NCBI GenBank assembly: GCA_016290995.1
Contig: JAEEVR010000003.1
Span: forward strand, 87,906-151,905
Direction: 5' to 3'
Source of the DNA: Treponema sp.
GTDB taxonomy: Bacteria > Spirochaetota > Spirochaetia > Treponematales > Treponemataceae
Length of the DNA: 64,000 nucleotides
Of the stretch, positions 15,406-21,750 are shown one piece after another (the first letter of the stretch is position 1; the number at the start of each line of letters is the position of its first letter). The position numbers and the translations under genes are program-made. The notes beneath the pieces were generated by a model. It was given only the letters and a program-made list of their open reading frames with translations, was not told the DNA's origin and ran no database searches.

Positions 15406-16016
15406 TTTTCCCACTCCTTGAGGCTCTTGTTTATCTCGTCTTCCCACGGCGTTCCCGCGTATTTAGCCGCGGCTTTCTTTAAAATGTTTTTTATGAAAAA
15501 CCTGTCAATCGAAGACTTTTTCAATTCCTCTACGCTAGTCGCCGCTCCGATGAATTTAAAGCCGATTTTCTTCAACCTTTCCAAGTCCTCGGCGTCCATA
15601 ACCATATAAGAAATGTAAAGGCCCGGCTTTTCGGGAACCGCGATTCTTGTTCCCGGCCCAAAGTACTCGGGCTCCTTTCCATTCAAATAAGGCAAGGGCA
15701 AACTGCGGGCGAGCGAAGGGCTTCCAAATTCCGCAGTCGTAAGGTAAGAAATCTCGTCAACCATATAAAAGCTGCCGGGCCTCATCGGCGTCGTGCAGCC
15801 GCTCGCCTTCTCTACGCAAATATGGTCCGCGGGAAATTTTGGGTTAAGCTGCATCAAGTCAAAATTTCTTTGGACGCCAACAAAAATCATCACAACGGAA
15901 TTTTCCGGAGTGTTCTCCTTTCCCAAAGCGGCGTAATCAACTTTAGGCGGAGCGGCGCAAATGGCGGCCGTTCCAAGCGCGGCCAAAAAGGCAAGCGCCA
16001 TCGCAATCTTTTTCAA
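15402..16016 (-). CDS. Small secreted protein, cluster family A (P5), TTG start, poly-G promoter
   Basis: A 204-residue exported protein with a signal peptide ending ICAAP; homologous to P3 across its length and to P2 near the C-terminus (YAGTPWEDEINKSLKEWEK). Function unknown. The start is TTG (16014-16016): AAGGAG lies 6 bases upstream and no in-frame ATG precedes MKKIAM. An ATG two bases nearer to the ribosome site is out of frame and reads ATG ATT TGA, ending in the TTG start. In P3, whose leader is otherwise almost the same, the corresponding ATG is in frame, so P5 appears to have lost one base and been left with a weaker start. First gene of P5-P4. Confidence 0.78.
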   Translation of the reverse strand: MKKIAMALAFLAALGTAAICAAPPKVDYAALGKENTPENSVVMIFVGVQRNFDLMQLNPKFPADHICVEKASGCTTPMRPGSFYMVDEISYLTTAEFGSPSLARSLPLPYLNGKEPEYFGPGTRIAVPEKPGLYISYMVMDAEDLERLKKIGFKFIGAATSVEELKKSSIDRFFIKNILKKAAAKYAGTPWEDEINKSLKEWEK

Positions 16017-16045
16017 ATCATTCTCCTTGATAAAAACTTTCTACT

Positions 16046-16075
16046 ATATTACCCCCCCCCTCGAGAATTTGTCAA
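16046..16075 (-). promoter_or_regulatory. Promoter of P5-P4 with G9 run in the spacer
   Basis: Minus strand TTGACA (16070-16075), 18-bp spacer with nine G (16052-16060), TAATAT (16046-16051). Same architecture, and mostly the same sequence, as the P3 promoter 1.4 kb away. Confidence 0.87.
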
Positions 16076-16112
16076 GCAAATGGCGGCCGGCGCGCAGGGC
16101 AAACTCGCCTTC

Positions 16113-16141
16113 TTGCGCAAAATAAAAAAAACTGTTACTAT
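16113..16141 (+). promoter_or_regulatory. Promoter of tRNA-Leu
   Basis: TTGCGC (16113-16118), 17-bp A-rich spacer, TACTAT (16136-16141), ending 9 bases before the tRNA. Confidence 0.65.
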
Positions 16142-16150
16142 GCCTTTATC

Positions 16151-16235
16151 GCCGAAATGGTGGAATTGGTAGACACAAGGGACTTAAAATCCCTCGGCCG
16201 TAAAAGGCCGTGCCGGTTCAATCCCGGTTTTCGGC
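16151..16235 (+). tRNA. tRNA-Leu, anticodon UAA
   Basis: An 85-nt class II tRNA. The acceptor GCCGAAA pairs with TTTCGGC; the anticodon stem AGGGA/TCCCT encloses the loop CTTAAAA with anticodon TAA; a long variable arm (CGGCCGTAAAAGGCCG) and the T arm CCGG-TTCAATC-CCGG follow. Discriminator A; the CCA end is not encoded. It has its own promoter and terminator. It separates the secreted-protein cluster from the translation block and has a duplicated gene tail and a repeat element directly downstream. Confidence 0.96.
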
Positions 16236-16239
16236 AAAA

Positions 16240-16267
16240 AAAATCCGCCGATCGGCGGATTTTTTTA
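16240..16267 (+). terminator. Terminator of tRNA-Leu
   Basis: Perfect palindrome AATCCGCCGATCGGCGGATT flanked by A's and a run of T. The T run merges with the stop codon of the duplicated gene tail that reads on the other strand. Confidence 0.88.
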
Positions 16268-16309
16268 TTTGACTTTTGAAAAGAGCTCGGCTATTGCGGC
16301 GCGATAATC
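16265..16309 (-). pseudogene. Duplicated C-terminal tail of the zinc-ribbon gene (remnant)
   Basis: Read on the minus strand this piece encodes DYRAAIAELFSKVK and a TAA stop. The real gene at 16369-16827 ends WRGEMAELFSKVK: the last nine residues are identical, while the DNA matches in about 30 of 39 positions, mostly differing at third bases. A TAA stands directly upstream in the same frame, so there is no ORF. It is therefore the tail of a former paralogue, now cut by the hairpin repeat at 16294-16364, whose first hairpin overlaps it. Confidence 0.65.
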
Positions 16310-16364
16310 TTATTCGCGCCGCAAAAGGAACGAGTCAAGGCCTTGAGCGAAGCGTGCCTTGACC
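16294..16364 (+). repeat. Two-hairpin intergenic repeat, family 2, copy C
   Basis: Hairpin 1: TTGCGGCGCGA (16294-16304) pairs perfectly with TCGCGCCGCAA (16314-16324). Hairpin 2: GTCAAGGC pairs with GCCTTGAC around CTTGAGCGAAGCGT. The same module stands in opposite orientation at 19176-19249, with one compensated base pair in hairpin 1. It lies directly after the stop of the zinc-ribbon gene. Confidence 0.8.
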
Positions 16365-16368
16365 GTTC

Positions 16369-16827
16369 CTACTTTACTTTTGAGAAGAGCTCCGCCATCT
16401 CGCCGCGCCAGGCGCCGGGATTGTTCCGGTCTTCCCATTCAATGATTTTTTCAATCTTAAAATGCTTTATGTCCGAGGGATTTTCCCTGGTGATTACCGC
16501 AAAGCGGCCTTGTCCGATGTAAGCGATGTTTTGGTTGGCGGCCAAAGATTCCGTCGCCGAAATCTTTCCAAGAGCGCAGTCAAAGTGCATCGGCGCTCCG
16601 CTCTTGTCGGCAATCGCGCTGGACAAATCTTCGATCGGCTTTCCGCACGCGGGGCAAATCGTCTCGCGGGCCTTAAACTCGCGGATGGCGCTTTCGCGCG
16701 CGGCTATGTCGGCAGGCGTCTCAGGATTAAAATAGCTCCTGGGCTGCTGTTTTTGTTCGGGCCTGTTGTTGGACCACGAACTCTTTTGTCTATTGTTTCT
16801 TCTGTTATTTCTGTCTCTTCTTCCCAT
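16369..16827 (-). CDS. Zinc-ribbon-like protein with basic, Asn/Arg-rich N-terminus
   Basis: A 152-residue protein of unknown function. Residues 1-30 are a flexible Arg/Asn/Gln-rich tail (GRRDRNNRRNNRQK) suited to bind nucleic acid. Cys58 and Cys61 (CPAC) with His81 and Cys84 (MHFDC) form a likely zinc site. The C-terminal part (AYIGQGRFAVITRENPSD, HFKIEKIIEWEDR) is strand-rich and resembles no family I can name. A role in RNA or ribosome binding would suit the neighbourhood but is inference. It starts 3 bases after the stop of the 72-residue gene upstream. Its own tail is duplicated downstream at 16265-16309. Confidence 0.75.
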   Translation of the reverse strand: MGRRDRNNRRNNRQKSSWSNNRPEQKQQPRSYFNPETPADIAARESAIREFKARETICPACGKPIEDLSSAIADKSGAPMHFDCALGKISATESLAANQNIAYIGQGRFAVITRENPSDIKHFKIEKIIEWEDRNNPGAWRGEMAELFSKVK

Positions 16828-16829
16828 TG

Positions 16830-17048
16830 TTAATTCAATCCTTCCTTTGCATTTAAATGCAATTCGTCAGGATTGTCAACCATGTTGCGACTAATTACAG
16901 AAGCAATTCTGTTAATCGCATTTTCCAGGTACGCAGAGTCGCGGATTTTTTCTCTCAACGCTAAAAGTCTTGGAGGCAAATCTTCATATTCATATTCGCT
17001 TTCCGCCTCGGCAACATCATAAGCGGCAAAATCTAACGCAGCGCTCAT
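16830..17048 (-). CDS. Small hypothetical protein (72 aa)
   Basis: A short acidic-then-helical protein (AEAESEYEYEDLPPRLLALR then a predicted amphipathic helix ENAINRIASVISRNM). Not recognised. I accept it as a gene because it lies in the same strand, frame order and tight spacing as its neighbours: 34 bases after yraN, and only two bases between its stop and the start of the zinc-ribbon gene. GGAAGATCC before the ATG could serve as ribosome site. Confidence 0.6.
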   Translation of the reverse strand: MSAALDFAAYDVAEAESEYEYEDLPPRLLALREKIRDSAYLENAINRIASVISRNMVDNPDELHLNAKEGLN

Positions 17049-17082
17049 TTCTTAGGATCTTCCTCCCGACACCCAAAAATAG

Positions 17083-17454
17083 TTAGTTTTCTGAAAATGC
17101 ATTTTCTATCAGATGAACGCTTTCAAAACCAGGAAGCCCCACTACCACCACGTCAAATCTGATTAGCTTGTTACTATATTGTCGATGATTTTTCAAAAAA
17201 TATTTAGCGGTTTCTACTATCTTGCGGCGTTTTCTTAGGCCCAATTCGGAGGCCAAAAGCTCGGCGTTTCCGTTGGGAAGGGCCTTTACTTCGGCAAAAA
17301 CCAGCAAATCGCCCTTTTCCAGGATTATGTCGATCTCGCCGGAGCGTATTCTAAAGTTGCGTTCTATTATGGAATAGCCCTTTTGGGCGTAAAAAGCCGA
17401 GGCGGCGTCTTCCCCCGCCTTTCCCAAGGGCTTTGTGTTGGAAGAATTCCTCAT
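17083..17454 (-). CDS. yraN: YraN / UPF0102 family nuclease-fold protein
   Basis: A 123-residue member of UPF0102, a small family with the PD-(D/E)XK endonuclease-like fold and no settled function. Family hallmarks are LGKAGEDAASAFYAQKGY at the start, then IIERNFRIRSGEIDIILEKG with the conserved GEIDII acidic pair, and VFAEVKALPN with the catalytic-type ExK. In T. pallidum the homologue (TP0913 from memory) also lies in the region of rplS-trmD, which supports the call. It follows the 97-residue gene after 5 bases. Confidence 0.92.
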   Translation of the reverse strand: MRNSSNTKPLGKAGEDAASAFYAQKGYSIIERNFRIRSGEIDIILEKGDLLVFAEVKALPNGNAELLASELGLRKRRKIVETAKYFLKNHRQYSNKLIRFDVVVVGLPGFESVHLIENAFSEN

Positions 17455-17459
17455 CCAGA

Positions 17460-17753
17460 CTAAATTTCTTCCAATTCCTCAAGCTCTTCAACGTCTTGAG
17501 CGTCTGAATTGTCAAGCTTTTTTTTGTCAAATCCGGCCATTCTGGCGATGTTGGCTCCTTCTTCCAAAGCCACCGTGTGGCCGCTTGTAAGCAAGTACTT
17601 TAGGTTCCACCTTTTGATGGCTGCCATGTGGTACGGCTTAATGGTCTTTCCTTCGGCCAAAAACATATTCTTTCCGTCGTCAAAAAAGACCGGGGCGGAA
17701 AAAACCATGTTCAACTTTGCGTCAGCGGCGCTAAACTTTTTCATCATTCCCAT
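17460..17753 (-). CDS. Hypothetical protein, N-terminal HD-domain-associated type
   Basis: A 97-residue soluble protein. LNMVFSAPVFFDDGKNMFLA followed by EGKTIKPYHMAAIKRWNLKY resembles the short domain that precedes HD-GYP phosphodiesterase domains in spirochaetes (set value, then KPYH and a W), but no HD domain is present here. The C-terminus is acidic (AQDVEELEELEEI). The start at 17753 has GGAG 10 bases upstream; an ATG two codons further in is possible. Sits between the FlhB-like gene and yraN in the same transcript. Confidence 0.65.
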   Translation of the reverse strand: MGMMKKFSAADAKLNMVFSAPVFFDDGKNMFLAEGKTIKPYHMAAIKRWNLKYLLTSGHTVALEEGANIARMAGFDKKKLDNSDAQDVEELEELEEI

Positions 17754-17772
17754 TTTTGGGCCTCTCCAAATA

Positions 17773-18024
17773 CTACTTTTTTAAATCCGCAACAAAGGCG
17801 AAAATTTTGGCGACGACCTCCCAGGTTTCCGGGGGAATGATGGAACCAATCTCTTGAACAGTCAAAAAGTCGGCTAGTTCGCCGTTCTTGACCAAAGGGA
17901 TTTTTTCCCGTTCCGCGATTTCCAACATTTTTTCCGCCAAATAGCCTTTTGCGCTTGCGGCTATCAGAGGGGCGCTGACTCCTTGGGGATATTTTAACGC
18001 GACGGCTTTTTTTTCGTTTTTCAT
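17773..18024 (-). CDS. FlhB C-terminal-domain-like protein (FlhX type)
   Basis: An 83-residue soluble homologue of the cytoplasmic end of FlhB/YscU, the export-gate switch protein of type III secretion. KKAVALKYPQGVSAPLIAAS, then EKMLEIAEREKIPLVKN and LADFLTVQEIGSIIPPETWE, correspond to the FlhB segment after the autocleavage site; the NPTH motif itself and the four membrane helices are absent. Such stand-alone copies occur next to FliK-like genes and can replace the cleaved FlhB C-terminus. Its ATG overlaps the stop of the FliK-like gene (ATGA), consistent with a joint role in substrate-specificity switching. Confidence 0.87.
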   Translation of the reverse strand: MKNEKKAVALKYPQGVSAPLIAASAKGYLAEKMLEIAEREKIPLVKNGELADFLTVQEIGSIIPPETWEVVAKIFAFVADLKK

Positions 18025-19169
18025 GCAAAGCCCTCTACGCCAAAAATCGGCAAGTCCTCCGCGCCAAATGTCGAAAATTTGTCGAAGTCCGCGATTTCAA
18101 TCTTTGAGGCAAGCCCCAAAGATTTTGCCAATGTTTGTAGATTCTCTTGACCTATTAAGTCCAACGATTTTTTGTCGTCGCTGGAGATGATAAGCTTGCG
18201 TACTTTTTTACCCTCAAAGTATAGCGCAAAAAACAAATTTGCGCAAATGGTTTTAAAGTTTATTGTCATTTTTTCAACTTGGGCTTTTTCGTAGTCCAAG
18301 TACAGGCGCAGGGCCCCATTTCCCTCTTCCACGGGACTGTTTTTATCGGAATTGATTTGATATTCAAAGGGGAACAAAAGCCAGCCTTTTTTCTCTTTTT
18401 GGGCTGAACCGTCGCCGCCCCGCAAGTGGTTGAACAAAGCCAAGGCGCCCGCGTTTTGTTCCGTCAAGGCGACGCCGGAAGCCCCGGAATCGCCGGGATT
18501 AACCGCGCCGCCAATGCCGGCCGCAAAATCAAAAAAGCGCTTTACCTCGCCAAGGATTTGCTGGTAGTCCGCGCCTTGGCCGCCAGCTTCATCGCCGGAA
18601 GCGTTTTGGCCTGCCTGGCCTTCTTGTCCGGCCCGCCCTTCCAGCGCGTCCATAATTTGGTCCAAGGCGGCGCTGTCGCTGTCAACGCCCTTTTCTTCCA
18701 AGGCAAGCGCGGCTTCGGCGGCCTGGGACTCGCGGCCTTTAAACTTTTGGGCCAAGCGGCGAATTTTTTGCATAAAGCGCGCGTCAATCTTAAAGCCGTT
18801 TTGCATCATGGACTGCAAGATTTTGGCGCTTACGCCGTCGGCGGGCAAGCCCAGGGCCGCCAAGAATTCCCGCGCCTCCGGGCTTAGAACAGAAAAAGCT
18901 TTTACTAGATTTTCGCCGCCTTGGTCCGCGGCGCCTGGAATTATTTTTAGGGCAACGCTTCCGCCAGCCAAAGAGATTTGGGCCTTAAAGGTTTGGCCGG
19001 CGACAAGATTTTGGGCGGACTTGGCGGCAAATCTTCCGCCCGCAAAGGAAACCAAGTAATTTCCGCCGCCCAAATTTTTAAGAACTCGCGCAAAAACAAA
19101 GTCGCCCTCCCGCAAGTTCTGTTGAACTCCAGAAAGGGCGCCTTGTGATTTTACGCTTATTATTTGCAT
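18021..19169 (-). CDS. FliK-like (flagellar hook-length-control-related) protein
   Basis: 382 residues, rich in Gly, Ala and Gln in the middle (about 165-260), as in hook-length rulers. The C-terminal third (GALRLYLDYEKAQVEKMTIN followed by ICANLFFALYFEGKKVRKLI) has the FliK_C pattern of a short strand-rich domain with GxLxLxL. The N-terminal domain with GDFVFARVLKNLGGGNYLVS is an OB-like fold also seen in spirochaete FliK relatives. Coupling to the FlhB-like gene supports the call; whether it controls hook length is unproven. I start at 19169 because the next ATG upstream (19181) lies inside the repeat element at 19176-19249. Confidence 0.7.
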   Translation of the reverse strand: MQIISVKSQGALSGVQQNLREGDFVFARVLKNLGGGNYLVSFAGGRFAAKSAQNLVAGQTFKAQISLAGGSVALKIIPGAADQGGENLVKAFSVLSPEAREFLAALGLPADGVSAKILQSMMQNGFKIDARFMQKIRRLAQKFKGRESQAAEAALALEEKGVDSDSAALDQIMDALEGRAGQEGQAGQNASGDEAGGQGADYQQILGEVKRFFDFAAGIGGAVNPGDSGASGVALTEQNAGALALFNHLRGGDGSAQKEKKGWLLFPFEYQINSDKNSPVEEGNGALRLYLDYEKAQVEKMTINFKTICANLFFALYFEGKKVRKLIISSDDKKSLDLIGQENLQTLAKSLGLASKIEIADFDKFSTFGAEDLPIFGVEGFA

Positions 19170-19175
19170 AAGTCC

Positions 19176-19249
19176 GGTCAAGGCACGCTACGCTCTCAAG
19201 GCCTTGACTCGGCCTTTTTGAGGCGCGAATAAGAATTTTCGCGCCTCAA
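19176..19249 (-). repeat. Two-hairpin intergenic repeat, family 2, copy D
   Basis: Reverse-strand copy of the element at 16294-16364. Hairpin 1 is TTGAGGCGCGA/TCGCGCCTCAA (C:G of copy C replaced by A:T), hairpin 2 is GTCAAGGC/GCCTTGAC with nearly the same loop. It fills the gap between rplS and the FliK-like gene inside the operon. The rest of the gap (19250-19287) shows nothing further. Confidence 0.8.
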
Positions 19250-19287
19250 TTAACACCGCGTCAAAAGCGCGGAGGCGTGCCATCAGA

Positions 19288-19761
19288 TTATTTCTTCTCG
19301 GCGGCGGCGGCAGCGTCGTGCTCAGCCTTGTGCTCGGCCTTGATCTCCGCTTCCTTTTGGGCGGCGGCGGCGTCAGCGCGGGCGTTGCGAGCGGCAACGG
19401 CGGCGGCAACGGCTCCACCAACAAGCTGCTTAACCTTGGCTTTCTTTCCTATCTTTTCGCGGATGTAGTAAAGCTTTGCGCGGCGAACTTTGCCGGGGCG
19501 AACAACTTCTACCTTAACGATGCGGGGCGAGTTGATCGGGAACACGCGCTCTACGCCAACTCCAAAAGAAGTCTTGCGAACTGTGAATGTGCGGCGGGCG
19601 CCGGCATTCTTCATGCAAAGAACGAGGCCTTCAAAAACCTGAATGCGCTCTGTCTTTCCTTCGATAATCTTAAAGTAAACCTTTACGGTGTCACCAACGT
19701 TAAAAGCCTGGGCGCCGGGGCGCTTCTGGCCTTCTTCAATAGTCTTAATTAAGTCCATCAT
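19288..19761 (-). CDS. rplS: Ribosomal protein L19 with Ala-rich C-terminal tail
   Basis: Large-subunit protein at the interface with the small subunit. The core (1-115) is canonical: [26 protein letters not shown]-type [30 protein letters not shown] and [17 protein letters not shown]. Bacterial L19 usually ends soon after this point; here some 40 residues follow, almost entirely Ala, Lys, Glu, His and Arg ([20 protein letters not shown] and onward), predicted as one long helix. The ATG overlaps the trmD stop (ATGATG over TGA). It is the last of the ribosomal block before repeat copy D. Confidence 0.96.
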   Translation of the reverse strand: MMDLIKTIEEGQKRPGAQAFNVGDTVKVYFKIIEGKTERIQVFEGLVLCMKNAGARRTFTVRKTSFGVGVERVFPINSPRIVKVEVVRPGKVRRAKLYYIREKIGKKAKVKQLVGGAVAAAVAARNARADAAAAQKEAEIKAEHKAEHDAAAAAEKK

Positions 19762-20528
19762 TTTCTCCGTTTAGGATTATGCTTTTTGTAAGCAAAACCC
19801 GTAATATCCTCAATCATCTTTTCTGCTTCTGCAGTAAGACTGCCGTTCCTTCTTGCCTCGGCGATCAAATCGGGCCGATTCATAAAGGTTTTTTCAAGGC
19901 GCTTTTGCAGACGCCACTTTCGGATCTTTTCGTGGTTTCCGCTTGTCAAAACTTGCGGAACTTCCATTCCCTTATACACAGGCGGCCTAGTGTATTGAGG
20001 GTACTCCAAAAGCGAGTCGGTGTAGCTTTCTTCGTCAAGCGATTCGGAAGAGATGACGCCGTCAATCAATCGGTAAACCGAATCAATTACAACCAACGCC
20101 GCAACCTCGCCGCTAGACATAACGTAGTCTCCGACGCTAATTTCGTCGTCAACATATTCGTCGATAATTCTTTGGTCGATTCCTTCGTACCGGCCGCAAA
20201 TTATCACAAGCTCTTTTTCCCGGCTCAATTCTTGCGCCTTCTTTTGCGTAAAGGGCTTTCCGCTAGGCGTCACGTAAATCACGCGGCGATCCTTTTTGTA
20301 AGCCTTAACGCTGTCCAGCGCTTCTCCAAGGGGCTCGGCCAACATAAGCTGTCCGGCTCCTCCGCCATACGGACTGTCATCACAAGTTCTGTGTTTGTCA
20401 TGGGCAAAATCCCTGACATTCACCAAATCGTAGGCAATAATTTCCTTTTCAACCGCTTTCGCCATGATTGAGGCTTCAAAAAAAGCGCGCGGGATCTCAG
20501 GAAATAAGGTCAGCACAGTAAATTTCAT
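19758..20528 (-). CDS. trmD: tRNA (guanine-37-N1)-methyltransferase
   Basis: Methylates N1 of G37 next to the anticodon, preventing +1 frameshifts; SAM-dependent knotted (SPOUT) enzyme acting as a dimer. [12 protein letters not shown] at the start, [13 protein letters not shown], the knot segments [13 protein letters not shown] and [19 protein letters not shown], then [12 protein letters not shown] are textbook TrmD. 256 residues, slightly over the usual length. GGAG precedes the ATG; 4 bases separate it from rimM. Confidence 0.97.
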   Translation of the reverse strand: MKFTVLTLFPEIPRAFFEASIMAKAVEKEIIAYDLVNVRDFAHDKHRTCDDSPYGGGAGQLMLAEPLGEALDSVKAYKKDRRVIYVTPSGKPFTQKKAQELSREKELVIICGRYEGIDQRIIDEYVDDEISVGDYVMSSGEVAALVVIDSVYRLIDGVISSESLDEESYTDSLLEYPQYTRPPVYKGMEVPQVLTSGNHEKIRKWRLQKRLEKTFMNRPDLIAEARRNGSLTAEAEKMIEDITGFAYKKHNPKRRK

Positions 20529-20532
20529 GGAC

Positions 20533-21105
20533 TTACTCCAGAATCCAGAGGTGCATCAGTTGAACCGTCTTGTTTTCAACGTCAACCTTTCCAACGTGCG
20601 TCGCGTTGAACGGAATCAAAACCGTCCGCGGCTTTCCGCTAGAAGTTTTTTTGACGCTGTCCTCAAGAATAGCGCAACTCTCGGAAAGAACAACCTCCAA
20701 CAGGTCGCCCGCCCCGCCTTCCAATACGTCTGTGATTGAACCTATAACTACAGGCGCAACCTCATCTGCCAATCCGTTCTCGTAGTAAACTAGAGAGCAA
20801 TTTTTTAGATCCTCGATTAACCATTCGCCTTCTTTAGGCTGAAGGGCAAACTCGCGGGAAACGCGAAGCTCGGCGCCGTTTAATTTTCTCGCCGCTTCTG
20901 GAGAATCAACTCCCGCCAATTTCATGTAAAAGGCGTTTTGGGAACCTTCGACCCGCTCCACTTTGTAAAGCGTCGTCTCACCCTTAAGCCTCAAAGTCAC
21001 TTCCTTTAACTGAGCGATGTGCTCATAACGGCCGGAAGCGCTCTCAACTTTAAATTCGCCCGAAAGTCCGTGAGGGCCTCGAACAAAAGCCACAGTCAAA
21101 TCCAT
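20533..21105 (-). CDS. rimM: Ribosome maturation factor RimM
   Basis: Assists late 30S assembly around the 16S head and binds S19. 190 residues with the two-domain layout: an N-terminal RimM domain (VAFVRGPHGLSGEFKVESAS) and a C-terminal PRC-barrel (YYENGLADEVAPVVIGSITD, GDLLEVVL, TVLIPFNATHVGKVDVENKT). The usual IPF-V motif near the end is intact. Order rpsP-KH-rimM-trmD-rplS is the conserved bacterial operon. It follows the KH gene by 8 bases. Confidence 0.94.
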   Translation of the reverse strand: MDLTVAFVRGPHGLSGEFKVESASGRYEHIAQLKEVTLRLKGETTLYKVERVEGSQNAFYMKLAGVDSPEAARKLNGAELRVSREFALQPKEGEWLIEDLKNCSLVYYENGLADEVAPVVIGSITDVLEGGAGDLLEVVLSESCAILEDSVKKTSSGKPRTVLIPFNATHVGKVDVENKTVQLMHLWILE

Positions 21106-21113
21106 CGGCGCTA

Positions 21114-21347
21114 TCAGTCCAGAATTTCAAGGCTGTATCGCTTGCCGTCTTTGTTAACCGTCGCGCCCAAAACCGTGCGCAAGGCTTTGGCAATGCGGCC
21201 ATACTTGCCGATTACTTTTCCGATGTCGCTGTCGGCAACCTTCAACTCCAAAACAGGGCCGCGTTCGCCTTCAGTCTCATTCACAGAAACCGCGTCCGGA
21301 TTATCGACCAATGATTTAGCGATGTATTCAATCAGGTCTTTTTCCAT
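21114..21347 (-). CDS. KH-domain RNA-binding protein (KhpA/YlqC type)
   Basis: A 77-residue single KH domain: IGKVIGKYGRIAKALRTVLG carries the GxxG loop (GKYG) that grips single-stranded RNA. KhpA homologues bind many small RNAs and mRNAs, commonly with KhpB. The position between rpsP and rimM is the standard one for this family. The start ATG is close to the end of rpsP (9 bases). Confidence 0.92.
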   Translation of the reverse strand: MEKDLIEYIAKSLVDNPDAVSVNETEGERGPVLELKVADSDIGKVIGKYGRIAKALRTVLGATVNKDGKRYSLEILD

Positions 21348-21356
21348 TTGCGATTC

Positions 21357-21617
21357 CTACTTTGACTGACCGTTGCGGGCCAGGCCTTTTTTGTTGAAAA
21401 TTTTAGCCACTGTGTCAGTAGGCTGAGCGCCGACGCTAAGCCAATACTTGGCGCGGTCTTCTTTAAAAGCGATTTGCTTGTCAGCTACTTCGATGGGCTG
21501 GTAAACGCCAATCTCTTCGATCGTCTTGCCGTCGCGGGGCTTTCTCGCGTCCATTACAACGATGCGGTAGCAGGGCCTTTTGGCCGCGCCAAATCTCTTA
21601 AGTCTGATTTTGACCAC
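21357..21617 (-). CDS. rpsP: Ribosomal protein S16
   Basis: Small-subunit assembly protein. [35 protein letters not shown] and [17 protein letters not shown] are diagnostic. I place the start at GTG 21615-21617 (M-V-K-I-R-L, the invariant S16 N-terminus), with GGAGG 6 bases before it; the frame extends to an ATG at 21656, but this would add 13 foreign residues and pass through the ribosome site. 86 residues, usual for the family. First gene of the operon that runs to yraN and perhaps on to the zinc-ribbon gene. Confidence 0.96.
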   Translation of the reverse strand: MVKIRLKRFGAAKRPCYRIVVMDARKPRDGKTIEEIGVYQPIEVADKQIAFKEDRAKYWLSVGAQPTDTVAKIFNKKGLARNGQSK

Positions 21618-21676
21618 CTTAAACCTCCATGTAGAACTCGAAGCGAACGGGCCCAAGTCCTAATTTAGACAATAAT

Positions 21677-21690
21677 ACACTATACAGTGT
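21677..21690. promoter_or_regulatory. Possible operator at the start of the rpsP transcript
   Basis: ACACTATACAGTGT, arms ACACT and AGTGT around four bases. It covers about +2 to +15 of the transcript expected from the rpsP promoter, a place where a repressor or an RNA hairpin could act. Weak evidence. Confidence 0.35.
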
Positions 21691-21698
21691 GAGCGTTA

Positions 21699-21727
21699 AT
21701 TATAATGAAAAGAATAAAGTTAATCAA
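21699..21727 (-). promoter_or_regulatory. Promoter of the rpsP operon
   Basis: Minus strand TTGATT (21722-21727), 17-bp AT-rich spacer, TATAAT (21699-21704); about 80 bases of leader to the rpsP GTG. The region 21618-21994 has no gene: it holds this promoter, the palindrome at 21677-21690, repeat copy B and the SUMF-gene terminator. Confidence 0.8.
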
Positions 21728-21750
21728 GTATATAACGAATAAAAAAGCGG

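Noticed and set aside
16151..16364. Genomic island or prophage att site at tRNA-Leu
   Set aside because: No integrase and no direct repeat of the tRNA 3' end is found in the window; the duplicated piece comes from a protein gene, not from the tRNA.
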